Part shown: piece after piece, positions 27,811 to 37,668 of the stretch
Position numbering within the stretch: the first letter of the stretch is position 1
Layout of the letters: each line of letters begins with the position of its first letter
Translations under genes and position numbers: made by a program
Source: an uncultured Candidatus Puniceispirillum sp.
Lineage (GTDB): Bacteria > Pseudomonadota > Alphaproteobacteria > Puniceispirillales > Puniceispirillaceae
DNA: 64,000 bases
Direction: 5' to 3'
NCBI GenBank assembly: GCA_905182545.1
Contig: CAJJBY010000007.1
Span: forward strand, 164,001 to 228,000
The notes under the pieces: generated by a model
Told to the model about the DNA's origin: nothing
Seen by the model: only the letters and a program-made list of their open reading frames with translations
The model's database searches: none

Positions 27811-28581
27811 CTATGGCTTGAACGCAACAACTGGTGCACCGCCTGCGGTCCAGCCAACAATGCCGTCACTCAGATGGGTGACATCACTGTAACCAAGCTG
27901 GCTGACAAGCGCATTGCCGATAATGCCGGTTCGGTTCCCGGTACGGCAATAAAGCATGACTGGCGTATCTGACGTTGGCACAATGGCGGTAAATTTCGTC
28001 TGAAATTCAGGATGCAACTGCCCCGATTGGGTAAAGACGGTAATGGTATGCGCGCCTTCGATGATTCCGGTCTCTGCCCATTCTTCAGCGCGGCGGATAT
28101 CAATCACCACAACGCCCTTTTGCTGAGCCACTTTTAAATCAGCAGGTGTGGCATCAGCCAGTTTCGACGGTATAGTGACAGCAACCAGCTCGACATCGAA
28201 AACCAATGTTGCATTTGGCGGGATTACCCCGCCAGCACCCGCCGCGCCATAACCAAGCTCTGGCGGGATTGTCAGAACGCGCTTTTCGCCAATCTTCATG
28301 CCGGCAATGCCCTGTTCCCAGCCCAGAATTACCTGTCCACTGCCAAGGGTAAAGCTGAACGGCGTGCCACGTTTTTGTGAATCATCAAAAATGGTGCCAT
28401 CGGTCAGGCGTCCTTGATAATGCACTGATACTTGCATACCGTTCTTGGCTATTTCGCCATCGCCTTCGGCAATGACCTCAAATGATAAATCGGTCGCGTT
28501 CACACTAACCCCCAAAAATAAAAATAACGGCAAAAAGGCAATGACTTGCCCAAGGCTTTTGATCCAGTAAAGAATTTTCAT
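27811..28581 (-). CDS. secreted FKBP-type peptidyl-prolyl isomerase fused to a rhodanese domain
   Basis: Begins with a signal or anchor segment (MKILYWIKSLGQVIAFLPLFLFL), then an FKBP domain (about residues 30-135): VSVHYQGRLTDGTIFDDS, PFSFTLGSGQVILGWEQGIAGMKIGEKR, IPPELGYGAAGAGG, IPPNATLVFDVELV. A rhodanese-like domain follows (about 145-250) with VVVIDIRRAEEWAETGIIEGA and an active loop CRTGNRTG that keeps the catalytic Cys. The export signal suggests folding plus sulfur or redox work in the periplasm. The start at 28581 follows AAGGGG; 28635 adds 18 residues. The fusion is unusual; each domain assignment is firm. Confidence 0.88.
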   Translation of the reverse strand: MKILYWIKSLGQVIAFLPLFLFLGVSVNATDLSFEVIAEGDGEIAKNGMQVSVHYQGRLTDGTIFDDSQKRGTPFSFTLGSGQVILGWEQGIAGMKIGEKRVLTIPPELGYGAAGAGGVIPPNATLVFDVELVAVTIPSKLADATPADLKVAQQKGVVVIDIRRAEEWAETGIIEGAHTITVFTQSGQLHPEFQTKFTAIVPTSDTPVMLYCRTGNRTGIIGNALVSQLGYSDVTHLSDGIVGWTAGGAPVVAFKP

Positions 28582-28616
28582 CAATTTTCTAACCCCTTTA
28601 TAATGGGCCATGACCC

Positions 28617-30212
28617 CTAATAGCCGATTGCGCATCCGTCTTTGCGGGGATCAGACCCAGCGTGAAGCAGGTTGGTATCCCAATCAATAAAAATTGCCTG
28701 CGACCCACCAATCGGCTTTTCGGCTGGTTGGATATTATGGCCAAGGGCGCGAAGCCCATCACGCAATTCGTCACTGATGGGCTCTTCAACCTCGACAACA
28801 TCGCTAAAGGGATCGGGCATAAAGCGTGGCATATCCTGCGCCTCTTGAATATCCATTCCATAATCGAAAAGACGGGTCAAAAACTGCATATGGCCAAAGG
28901 CCTGATATTCACCACCCATCACGCCAAATGGCATAACCGTTTTACCATCTTTGGTGGCCATACCCGGAATGATCGTATGAAGCGGGCGTTTGCCAGGTTC
29001 GATACAATTTGGATGGCCGGGCTTTACAACAAATCCCTGTCCGCGATTTTGCAGAATAATGCCTGATTTTGGCGCAACATATCCGGCGCCAAAATTATGA
29101 AACACTGTATTGATCAGGCTACAGGCATTGCGATCCTTATCGACCACTGAGATGTAAACTGTGCTTTTATGGCGCGGCAGGGTGGTTTCTGGCAAATCTT
29201 CAAGCGCCTTTTGCGGATTGATCTGCGCCCGAATGGCCGCAGCATGGTCAGCACTCAAAAGATCATCAACCGGAACATCACAAAAAGCTGGATCAGCAAG
29301 ATAGAGCGACCGATCGCGATAGGCGAGACGACCAGCTTCGATTTCGTGATGCATGCGTTCAAGTGAAATCGGGTGATCACCAAATTTATCAACACCCGAC
29401 ATGATGTTCAGCAATAACAGCGCAATTACGCCCTGTCCATTTGGCGGGCATTCCCAGATATCATAGCCTCTGAAATTGGTTTTGATCGGCGTCACATATT
29501 CAGCAATAGCCGCATCGAAATCAGCCGCCGAATGCAGCCCACCCAAAGATTGCAATTTGCCAAGAATATCATCAGCAACCCAGCCCTTATAAAATCCGTC
29601 ACGACCATGTTTGGCAATTTCTTCCATTGCCTTGGCCAGATTCGGATTGGAAAACCGGTCACCCATTTTGTAGTTTTCGCCGTCACGAAGATACAGCGCA
29701 CTGGTATCAGCATCACCTTTGATCAAATTGGCGCTGGCTTTAAAATCGGCAGCAACACGCGGGCCAATGGCAAAGCCATCACGCGCATATTTAATCGCTG
29801 GCTGCAATAAATCACCAAGCGGGCGCGACCCGTAATCACGGTTCAATTGCACCCAAGCATCAACCGCGGTTGGCACGGTAACCGCATGCGGCGATTGCTG
29901 CGGAATTTCATGAATGCCCTGTTCGATCAGCCATTCGGCGCTAAGCCCCATTGGCGCGCGGCCAGATCCGTTCAGCGCAATTACCTTGTCACTTCCACCT
30001 TCAGAATAAAGGCAAAAACAATCGCCGCCAATGCCAGTTGATTCAGGCTCGACAACCGCCTGAACAGCACAAGCAGAAAGAGCCGCATCCATCGCATTGC
30101 CGCCATTTTGCAGAATATTCACTGCGGCTTGTGTTGACAGGGGATGAGATGTGCTTGCCATGCCTTCAGGGGCAAGAACCGGCGACCGACCCGGACGCTG
30201 TAAACTACGCAT
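28617..30212 (-). CDS. ggt: gamma-glutamyltransferase family protein
   Basis: Ntn-hydrolase that cleaves or transfers gamma-glutamyl groups, often from glutathione. The 531-residue precursor has GMASTSHPLSTQAAVNILQNGGNAMDAALSACAVQAVVEPESTGIGGDCF at the large-subunit start and the autocleavage Thr in KSTVYISVVDKDRNACSLINT, which would begin the small subunit. GQGVIALLLLNIM and the C-terminal GGSQAIFIDW fit. No clear signal peptide, so it may act in the cytoplasm, as in the family branch of this STVY type. Start 30212 follows AAAGG; 30263 is less likely. Overlap-free but adjacent to the FKBP-rhodanese gene. Confidence 0.9.
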   Translation of the reverse strand: MRSLQRPGRSPVLAPEGMASTSHPLSTQAAVNILQNGGNAMDAALSACAVQAVVEPESTGIGGDCFCLYSEGGSDKVIALNGSGRAPMGLSAEWLIEQGIHEIPQQSPHAVTVPTAVDAWVQLNRDYGSRPLGDLLQPAIKYARDGFAIGPRVAADFKASANLIKGDADTSALYLRDGENYKMGDRFSNPNLAKAMEEIAKHGRDGFYKGWVADDILGKLQSLGGLHSAADFDAAIAEYVTPIKTNFRGYDIWECPPNGQGVIALLLLNIMSGVDKFGDHPISLERMHHEIEAGRLAYRDRSLYLADPAFCDVPVDDLLSADHAAAIRAQINPQKALEDLPETTLPRHKSTVYISVVDKDRNACSLINTVFHNFGAGYVAPKSGIILQNRGQGFVVKPGHPNCIEPGKRPLHTIIPGMATKDGKTVMPFGVMGGEYQAFGHMQFLTRLFDYGMDIQEAQDMPRFMPDPFSDVVEVEEPISDELRDGLRALGHNIQPAEKPIGGSQAIFIDWDTNLLHAGSDPRKDGCAIGY

Positions 30213-30344
30213 AAGGAAACCTTTACACTGAATCAGAAACGAAATTTTGAGACACATAAACAATGCTTAAAGACATAGCGCACCTCATCCAACCATGACA
30301 ACTTATTCTTCACCAAGGCGTGATGTCAGCGGCGCAAATTTGGC

Positions 30345-31964
30345 TCAAAGCGGTGGTTTGCCAAGAACCATATCAGCGCCTTTTTCGGCAATCATCAAAA
30401 CACCAGCATTCAAATTCGCCGACAGCATGGTTGGCATGATTGACGCATCAATAACGCGCAAATGCTGCATGCCATGAACCCGCATTTGATCATCAACAAC
30501 ACCCGTTGGATCGGTTGCTGGCGCCATTCGGCAGGTTCCCATAAGATGGTAAACAGTAGTGCTTCGCTGGCGCGCCACATCCAACAATTCATCGTCATTT
30601 TGAATTTGAACCCCGGGATAGCCTTCATAATCAAAATAGGGTGCCAATGGTTTGGAATTCATCAAACGACGGCTAAGCTTGATCCCCGCAAGAAGCACGC
30701 GCCGGTCTTCTTCATGCGCTAGATAATTTGGCTGGATCAAAGGCTTGGCAAAAGGATCACTGCTTTTTGCCCGAACATAGCCAAGGCTTTCGGGGCGTTG
30801 CTGCCATGTTGCAAGGGTGAATCCCGGTTCATCATCAAGCCATGCTTGCAAACCTTCTTTATAGCTTGCTGGCGTAAAGCTGACCTGAAGATCGGCGTTG
30901 CGAACCGTTTCATCCGAATGCCAAAAACAATAAACCAAGGTTGGCCCCAATTCGAGGATTGAGCGTCGCCCTAAAAAATATTTGGCGATTTCGCCAACCA
31001 GCTTTGGCCCACGGGCAAGCTCGTTAATCGTTTTGACATTCTTGGCGCGTGCGGTGAGCCTTGTACCGTAATGATCGCGCAGATTTTCACCAACACCAGC
31101 CAGCTCATGCTTTACCTCAATACCAAGATCATGAAGCAGCTTGGCAGGGCCAATTCCCGATAATTGTAACAGCTGCGGTGAATTGATGGTGCCACCAGCA
31201 ACAATCACTTCGCGCATTGCCATCACTTCTTCGGCACGGCCTTGCGCACCGCCACGATGATAGGCAACGCCTGTCGCCCGCTTGCCATCAAGCAGAATTT
31301 TTGTTGCATGCGCATTGGTGATCACATGCAGATTTGGCCGTTTGCGGGCAGGCTTTAAAAAAGCCCGCGCGGCGCTCATCCGCAATTTACCGGTCGAGGT
31401 GCGCTGGACATAGGATGTGCCTTCTTGATAGGCACCATTATAATCTGGATTGCGAGGAATGCCGATGCTTTCAGCACCGTCAATAAAGGCCTCACAAAGC
31501 GGGTCGCGCCAAACAAGATTGGTAATGGTCATCTCGCCTTTTTGCCCCCGATAGCTGGCATCGGCGCTGTTTTCATGATTTTCATAGCGGCGGAAATAAG
31601 GAAGCACATCATCATATGACCAGCCACGATTACCCTTTTGCGCCCAGACATCAAAATCCATTTTCTGGCCACGATTAAAGATCAAGCCATTGATCGAACT
31701 TGACCCGCCAAGAACCTTGCCGCGGGGCATGGGAATTGTCCGGCCATTCGTGCCTTCGCTTGCCTCGCTTTGATACATCCAATTGACCGAAGGATTGACC
31801 AGCGTTTTAATGAAACCAGCCGGAATGTGAATCATTGGATTCCAATCAGGTGGCCCAGCTTCCAAAAGACATACCGAATAGGTACCACAAGCGGTCAGCC
31901 GGTTTGCCAAAACGCATCCGGCGGTGCCGGCGCCAACAATTACATAATCAAACTGGTCTGCCAT
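30345..31964 (-). CDS. GMC-family FAD oxidoreductase (choline dehydrogenase-like)
   Basis: Glucose-methanol-choline oxidoreductase of 539 residues. The FAD fold DYVIVGAGTAGCVLANRLT opens the protein; GMC signature 1 is GKVLGGSSSINGLIFNRG and signature 2 is AGGTINSPQLLQLSGIGP. The C-terminal VYHLMGTCRMAP carries the active-site His, with a conserved Asn in MLSANLNAGV. Closest to the BetA/alcohol dehydrogenase branch; substrate (choline, or another alcohol) is not decided, and no BetB neighbour is present. Confidence 0.9.
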   Translation of the reverse strand: MADQFDYVIVGAGTAGCVLANRLTACGTYSVCLLEAGPPDWNPMIHIPAGFIKTLVNPSVNWMYQSEASEGTNGRTIPMPRGKVLGGSSSINGLIFNRGQKMDFDVWAQKGNRGWSYDDVLPYFRRYENHENSADASYRGQKGEMTITNLVWRDPLCEAFIDGAESIGIPRNPDYNGAYQEGTSYVQRTSTGKLRMSAARAFLKPARKRPNLHVITNAHATKILLDGKRATGVAYHRGGAQGRAEEVMAMREVIVAGGTINSPQLLQLSGIGPAKLLHDLGIEVKHELAGVGENLRDHYGTRLTARAKNVKTINELARGPKLVGEIAKYFLGRRSILELGPTLVYCFWHSDETVRNADLQVSFTPASYKEGLQAWLDDEPGFTLATWQQRPESLGYVRAKSSDPFAKPLIQPNYLAHEEDRRVLLAGIKLSRRLMNSKPLAPYFDYEGYPGVQIQNDDELLDVARQRSTTVYHLMGTCRMAPATDPTGVVDDQMRVHGMQHLRVIDASIMPTMLSANLNAGVLMIAEKGADMVLGKPPL

Positions 31965-32213
31965 TCATTCTGCCTTTATCTCGTGATTTTCGCGCGTGAT
32001 TAGCATTTTGCGCGGCTGTTTATCATGACCCACCCGATTTGAGGCAGCATTATATATTGGCCAATCAAAACCAGCTTGCCAAGGTCGAACTTGCATTGAA
32101 AAACAATCAACAGAAAATCATTATCTTGCAAAAACATATTTTTCTGGTCTTGTTGTTTATGATTAACTAATTTTGACATGGTCGCGGTCAGCGATGTGAC
32201 CAAAAGGTGTTTG

Positions 32214-35200
32214 ATGGGCGAAATACAGCTTCAGGATTGCTATATAAACCGCCATGGTCCGGCCTATATGACCGGAACGCAGGCATTGGTTCGCCTGCTT
32301 CTTGAACAGGCGCGTCTTGACCGCGAACAGGGAATCAACAGCCGTGGCCTTGTCAGTGGCTATCCGGGGTCGCCGCTTGGCGGGCTTGATCTCGAATTAA
32401 ATCGCAATCTTGATCTGCTGGAAAAAGACGGGGTGACATTCCAGCCAGCAATCAATGAAGAGCTGGCGGCAACCGCAATCTGGGGAAGCCAGCATATCCA
32501 TCTTTATGATCAGCCCGAAATTGATGGGGTGTTTGGCCTTTGGTATGGCAAGGGGCCGGGGCTTGATCGCGCGCTTGACGCCATTCGCCATGCCAATATG
32601 GGCGGCGTTGCCAAATATGGCGGCATGGTATTGGCGGTTGGCGATGATGCCACTGGCAAATCATCAACCCTTGCCTATCAGTCCGAACAGACCTTCATTG
32701 CCGCTGGTGTGCCATTTTTCTATCCGCGATCAATCCATGACATTATTCCAATGGGCCTGCAGGCTTTTGCTTTATCGCGTTTGGCCGGGTGCTGTGTTGG
32801 TATCAAAATTGTTGTCGATACGGCCGATGCAAGCAGCATTATTGACCTTGACCGGATTCGCCCCAAAATCACCGCAAATGATGAATCGGGGCCGGTTCAT
32901 ATTGGCCGCCATGATCCGGCATTGGTTCGTGAAGACCGGCTGTTCAATCTTCGGCTTCCGGCCGTTCGCCGGTTTCAAAAAGCGCAAAATATAAACAGCA
33001 TAATCGGCAGCCAGCCAGCCATTGGCAAGCTGGGAATCATGACGGTTGGTAAAACGACTTATGAGGTCAATGACGCACTTGCCAGCCTTGGCATTGATGA
33101 TCCGGCAAAAGCCGGCATTGGCCTGTTTTCTGTTGTCATGCCATGGCCAGTTGATCCGGCAAGCCTTGTTGATTTTGCGAAAGATTATGATGAGGTGATG
33201 GTGGTCGAAGAAAAACGCCCCATCGTTGAAGATCAAATGGCGCGGGCGGTGGTCAATCTTGCCGAACGAGCGGTCATCACCGGTAAACTAGCCCCAGATG
33301 GATCACATCTTTTGCCCGAAACTGGCGAAATTACCCATGCCATTTTGATGGCAGCAATAGGCGAACGCGCCAAAGCGCATGGCATTGCAATGCGCGCAAT
33401 GATACAGCCAGACATCGCCACAGCCGACCTTCCCAAAATAGCCGCGCGCACGCCATGGTATTGTGCAGGCTGTCCACATAATTCCAGCACCAAGCTTCCT
33501 GACGGTGAAATTGTTGGGATGGGCATTGGTTGCCATTCGATCAGCGGGTTTTTAACACCTGACATCATCACCAACTTCACCCAGATGGGCGGCGAGGGTG
33601 CCTTCTGGATCGGGCGAGCGCCCTTTTCTAGCCATCACCACAGTTTCCAGAATATCGGCGATGGCACCTATGCCCATTCTGGCTATCTTGGCATTCGCGC
33701 CGCGGTGGCTGCCGAGGTCAATATCACCTTTAAAATTCTATATAATGGCGCTGTGGCAATGACCGGCGGCCAGACGGTTGAAGGCGGACAGCCGCCATGG
33801 GTTATTTCACGCCAGCTTGCCGCCGAAGGCGTTGTCAAAATCGCTGTTGTCAGTGACGAGCCGGATGCGTTGCTGACTGGTGCCAATTGGGCCAGCAATT
33901 GCCAGTTTTATGTTCGCCAAGATATGTTGGCATTGCAGCAGGAACTCAAATCAATCTCGGGCGTTACCGCAATCATCTATGTTCAGGGCTGTGCAACCGA
34001 ATTGCGCCGCAAACGCAAGCGCGGACTGATTGCCGATAAACCCGAAACGATCATGATCAATGACGCTGTCTGTGAAGGCTGTGGTGATTGTGCCGTCAAA
34101 TCAAATTGTGTTGCTGTCAAACCCCTGATGCGGCCCGAAGGTGAAAAACGCCAGATCGACCAAAGCCTATGCAATAAAGATATGTCTTGTCTGAACGGGT
34201 TTTGCCCAAGCTTTGTGACGGTCAAAAAAGCCAGTAAAAGCGATCAATCAACCCCAGCAAAGACATATATAAAGCCAGCTTTTCCAGAAGGTCTAACAGT
34301 GCCAATGCCGCCACCAGCCAGCGGCGATATTTGTAATATTTTCATCGCTGGCATTGGCGGTACTGGCGTTTCCACGCTTGCCGGTATTTTGATTATGGCA
34401 GCACGGGTTGATGGCATTGCTGGAACCGCGGTCAATCAAACCGGCCTGTCGCAAAAAAATGGTGGTGTCACCTCGCAAATCAGGCTTGCCCGCGATAAAT
34501 CACTTGATGGTTATATGGTGCGGCTACCAAGCCATGAAGCTGATTTACTGATTGGCTGTGATGCGGTGGTGGCGGCAAATGATATGGTTCTTGGCCTTCT
34601 TAACAAAACCCAAAGCCGTGCCATTCTCAATGACAATATTGATCCTGTAGGCGTTGCTGGCGTCGGGATTGGAAGCATTGTTGATATGCCACTTGTGATG
34701 ACCCGTCTTGGCATGGCGATGGATCCAGATCGTATCGTCAAAACTGCCATTTCATCACTTGCCAATCAGCTTTTGGGAAGCACGACATCAAGCAATATCA
34801 TCATGCTTGGTTGGGCGCTTCAAAAAGGGTTTATCCCGCTTAGCATTGATGCAGTCGAGGCAGCATTGCGGCTGAATGGCACATCGCTGGCTAATAATCT
34901 TGCCGCATTGCGATGGGGCCGGTTGCTGGCGCATGCACCGGACAAGCTGTTTGCCTGTCTTGATGCGATCACAACGATCCCACAAAATGAGGCGGTATTG
35001 ACCGAACCCAATACGGCCATTGCCTATTTTACTGCGCAATTAACAACCTATCAAAATGCCGCCTATGCCTCGCGCTATGAAACAATCATCACGCAATTTA
35101 TGGCACGGCTAAAAAGCCAAGATATCCAATCAAGTGACATTGGCGTGGCGGCGGCGCAGGCGCTATATCGGGCGATGGCAATCAAGGATGAATATGAAGT

Positions 35201-35666
35201 GGCACGCCATTTAACCAGCGCTGATTTTACCACAAAAATTGCCACGATAGCTGGCGAAGATGCCGCCATTTCCTATCATCTTGCCCCGCCAATGCTGGCA
35301 TGGCTAAAGGCGCGTGATGGCAGCCCGCGCAAAATACGCTTTGGTCGCTGGTTGACGCCTTATTTGCGTGGCCTTGCGCGCCTATCATGGCTGCGCGATA
35401 GCTGGGCTGATCCTTTTGGCTATGCAACCGATCGGCGCGCCGAACGCGCTTATCGTGACATGGTTATTGATTGGCTTGACGCGCTTGGCATGGCGGCATC
35501 ACCTGACCGGCAGGATCAAATTAAAACAGCGCTTGAGCTGATGCTGCACATTCGCGGCTATGGTCATGTCAGGGCGGCAAATCATACGCGCTATGCACCG
35601 CAAATCACCGCGATCATTGAGCAAATCTCAACCCTGCCACCGCCAATTGATATGGCTGCCGAATAG
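32214..35666 (+). CDS. indolepyruvate ferredoxin oxidoreductase, fused large form
   Basis: Single-chain enzyme of 1150 residues that oxidatively decarboxylates 2-keto acids, probably aryl or branched-chain pyruvates, to acyl-CoA. The N-terminal pyrimidine-binding domain has SGYPGSPLGGLDLEL and AINEELAATAIWGSQ; the TPP-binding core includes CAGCPHNSSTKLPDG, GMGIGCHSISG and GDGTYAHSGYLGIRAA. A cysteine cluster (CEGCGDCAVKSNC, then CNKDMSCLNGFCPSF) is ferredoxin-like. The POR-gamma domain starts IAGIGGTGVSTLAGILIMAA at about residue 715, and a DUF6537-type C-terminus ends the protein. Start 32214 (MGEIQL) follows AAAGGTG; 32178 is longer. Confidence 0.93.
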   Translation: MGEIQLQDCYINRHGPAYMTGTQALVRLLLEQARLDREQGINSRGLVSGYPGSPLGGLDLELNRNLDLLEKDGVTFQPAINEELAATAIWGSQHIHLYDQPEIDGVFGLWYGKGPGLDRALDAIRHANMGGVAKYGGMVLAVGDDATGKSSTLAYQSEQTFIAAGVPFFYPRSIHDIIPMGLQAFALSRLAGCCVGIKIVVDTADASSIIDLDRIRPKITANDESGPVHIGRHDPALVREDRLFNLRLPAVRRFQKAQNINSIIGSQPAIGKLGIMTVGKTTYEVNDALASLGIDDPAKAGIGLFSVVMPWPVDPASLVDFAKDYDEVMVVEEKRPIVEDQMARAVVNLAERAVITGKLAPDGSHLLPETGEITHAILMAAIGERAKAHGIAMRAMIQPDIATADLPKIAARTPWYCAGCPHNSSTKLPDGEIVGMGIGCHSISGFLTPDIITNFTQMGGEGAFWIGRAPFSSHHHSFQNIGDGTYAHSGYLGIRAAVAAEVNITFKILYNGAVAMTGGQTVEGGQPPWVISRQLAAEGVVKIAVVSDEPDALLTGANWASNCQFYVRQDMLALQQELKSISGVTAIIYVQGCATELRRKRKRGLIADKPETIMINDAVCEGCGDCAVKSNCVAVKPLMRPEGEKRQIDQSLCNKDMSCLNGFCPSFVTVKKASKSDQSTPAKTYIKPAFPEGLTVPMPPPASGDICNIFIAGIGGTGVSTLAGILIMAARVDGIAGTAVNQTGLSQKNGGVTSQIRLARDKSLDGYMVRLPSHEADLLIGCDAVVAANDMVLGLLNKTQSRAILNDNIDPVGVAGVGIGSIVDMPLVMTRLGMAMDPDRIVKTAISSLANQLLGSTTSSNIIMLGWALQKGFIPLSIDAVEAALRLNGTSLANNLAALRWGRLLAHAPDKLFACLDAITTIPQNEAVLTEPNTAIAYFTAQLTTYQNAAYASRYETIITQFMARLKSQDIQSSDIGVAAAQALYRAMAIKDEYEVARHLTSADFTTKIATIAGEDAAISYHLAPPMLAWLKARDGSPRKIRFGRWLTPYLRGLARLSWLRDSWADPFGYATDRRAERAYRDMVIDWLDALGMAASPDRQDQIKTALELMLHIRGYGHVRAANHTRYAPQITAIIEQISTLPPPIDMAAE

Positions 35667-35677
35667 GGTTGATCTTG

Positions 35678-36082
35678 TTAGATATAGTTGGAAATTTCGA
35701 TCAGATTATGGTCGGGGTCACGAATATAGACTGACAAAAGCGGGCCATTTGCGCCGGTTTTGCGAACCGGCCCATCTTCAATTTCGATGCCATGATCAGC
35801 AAGATGCGTTTGCCAATCGGCAAGCGGCTGCGTTGTGATGAAACATAGATCAACACTGCCAACAACTGGATTTTTGGCATGCGGAATAAAAGGCGATGCC
35901 GCGTCATGCAAATTGATCTTTTGCAATCCGAAATGCAAAGATTGGCGCACCGGCCCCCCTGTTGGGGGCTGAAAGGAACTATGATCCATGCCCAGAATTT
36001 CAATATAGAATTTGATCGTTGCCGCAAGATTGGCCGCCTGCATAACAATATGGTCAATCGATTGAATTTCAGGCTTTTGCAT
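35678..36082 (-). CDS. VOC (glyoxalase/dioxygenase) family protein
   Basis: Vicinal-oxygen-chelate fold protein of 134 residues, a single pair of beta-alpha-beta-beta-beta modules. Visible elements: IQSIDHIVMQAANLAATIKFYIEILGM with the first metal-ligand His, QSLHFGLQKINLHDA, SVDLCFIT, and the end LLSVYIRDPDHNLIEISNYI with the usual Glu ligand. Resembles members annotated as glyoxalase or VOC virulence-type proteins. Substrate unknown. Converges with the indolepyruvate oxidoreductase gene. Confidence 0.88.
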   Translation of the reverse strand: MQKPEIQSIDHIVMQAANLAATIKFYIEILGMDHSSFQPPTGGPVRQSLHFGLQKINLHDAASPFIPHAKNPVVGSVDLCFITTQPLADWQTHLADHGIEIEDGPVRKTGANGPLLSVYIRDPDHNLIEISNYI

Positions 36083-36138
36083 TTTATGTTCCTTTAAAAC
36101 ACCAAAACTATACTATCTATTATCATTATTTGAGCCTG

Positions 36139-37443
36139 TTAGCGGCCAATCGACAGATAGGTAAAGCCAGCATCCTGCATCGCGTCGGGTTCATAAACAT
36201 TACGCAAATCGACAAGAACCCGCCCGCGCATTGCGGCGGCAAATTGCGCTGGCGTCAAAGCGCGAAATTCGTTCCATTCGGTGACAATAACAGCAGCATC
36301 AGTGCCGTTTAGGCAATCAGTTGCGCTATCGCAAAACGCGACATCTTGCGGCAAAAGATGGCGCGCCTCATCCATCGCCTTTGGATCATAGGCGCGCAAA
36401 ACAGCCCCTGCCTTGGTTAAGGCATCAATGATATCAAGCGATGGGCTGTCGCGCATATCATCGGTTTCCGGCTTAAAGGCCAGCCCCAAAATGGCAATCT
36501 TTGCGCCGGCAACTGACCCACCCATGGCGGCGATAACACGATCGGCCATGGCAATTTTCCGCGCCTGATTATAGCCAACAACCGCATCAACAATGCATAG
36601 ATCGCTTGACTGCTGTTCAGCTGTTTTGACAAGCGCCAATGTGTCTTTTGGAAAACAGGATCCGCCATAGCCCGGCCCCGGATGCAGGAATTTATTGCCA
36701 ATCCGTTTATCCAACCCCATGCCCTTGGCAACATCATGGACATTTGCCCCAACTTTTTCACACAGATCGGCCATCTGGTTGATATAGGAAATCTTCACCG
36801 CCAAAAAGGCATTGCTAGCATATTTGATCAATTCGGATGTTTCCAGATTGGTAAATAAAATTGGTGTTTCGATCAGAAACAGCGGCCGGTATAGAGCGCG
36901 CATGACATCGCGGGCAGCGTCGGTTTCGGCACCAACAACAACACGGTCAGGGCGCATGAAATCCGAAATCGCTGCGCCTTCACGCAAAAATTCAGGATTG
37001 GAAGCAATATCAAATTTTGCATTAGGGCTTGTTTTGGCAATGATGCCGGCAACGTCGCGGCCCGTGCCAACCGGTACGGTCGATTTGGTCACAACAACCG
37101 TGTAGCCTGACAGATGGATGGCTATTTCTTCAGCCGCAGCGTAAATAAATGACAAATCAGCGTGGCCATCGCCGCGACGTGTCGGGGTGCCAACAGCAAT
37201 AAAGACAGCGTCGGCTGCGGCAACCGCCGCGCCAAGATCAAGATCAAAATGCAGCCTTCCAGCCTTGACATTGCGGGCAACAAGTTCAGCCAGACCGGGC
37301 TCGTAAATCGGCATTTCGCCTTGGTTGATTTTTTGAATTTTTGCAGGGTCTTTGTCGATGCAAGTGACATCAAATCCAAATTCGGAAAAACATGCCCCCG
37401 AGACAAGACCTACATATCCAGTGCCAATGACTGCAATTTTCAC
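36139..37443 (-). CDS. ugd: UDP-glucose 6-dehydrogenase
   Basis: NAD-dependent enzyme that oxidises UDP-glucose to UDP-glucuronate for surface polysaccharides. The 434 residues have the N-terminal GTGYVGLVSGACFSEFG, TKSTVPVGTGR, NPEFLREGAAISDFMRPDRVV, and the catalytic Cys in GPGYGGSCFPKDTLALV; the C-terminal domain has LAFKPETDDMRDSPS. Divergent from galU, which supplies its substrate, with 225 bases between the starts. Confidence 0.96.
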   Translation of the reverse strand: MKIAVIGTGYVGLVSGACFSEFGFDVTCIDKDPAKIQKINQGEMPIYEPGLAELVARNVKAGRLHFDLDLGAAVAAADAVFIAVGTPTRRGDGHADLSFIYAAAEEIAIHLSGYTVVVTKSTVPVGTGRDVAGIIAKTSPNAKFDIASNPEFLREGAAISDFMRPDRVVVGAETDAARDVMRALYRPLFLIETPILFTNLETSELIKYASNAFLAVKISYINQMADLCEKVGANVHDVAKGMGLDKRIGNKFLHPGPGYGGSCFPKDTLALVKTAEQQSSDLCIVDAVVGYNQARKIAMADRVIAAMGGSVAGAKIAILGLAFKPETDDMRDSPSLDIIDALTKAGAVLRAYDPKAMDEARHLLPQDVAFCDSATDCLNGTDAAVIVTEWNEFRALTPAQFAAAMRGRVLVDLRNVYEPDAMQDAGFTYLSIGR

Positions 37444-37617
37444 AATATTAATTCCTATGATTGCCCTAAGTTTTGATAACAGGCAGGCAAAATTTGTTCA
37501 ATCAAAGAGTTTGGGCAGGTGACAAGATTCATCGCAAATTAGGATTTCGACTTTTTTTATGGCAAAGTTTCAATTAAAGGTGACTTGACCTGTGTTACCG
37601 CTGCAGAGTAAGCCTTT

Positions 37618-37633
37618 GTGACGGTGGCGTCAC
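37618..37633. promoter_or_regulatory. inverted repeat upstream of galU
   Basis: GTGACG-GTGG-CGTCAC, a perfect 6-bp inverted repeat 36-51 bases before the galU start in the ugd-galU divergent region. Could be a regulator site or a leader hairpin; no factor can be named. A good ribosome site (AAGGA) precedes galU at about 37655. Confidence 0.3.
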
Positions 37634-37668
37634 CATTTCAATCAGCCGCATTTTAAGGACCAGCACGA

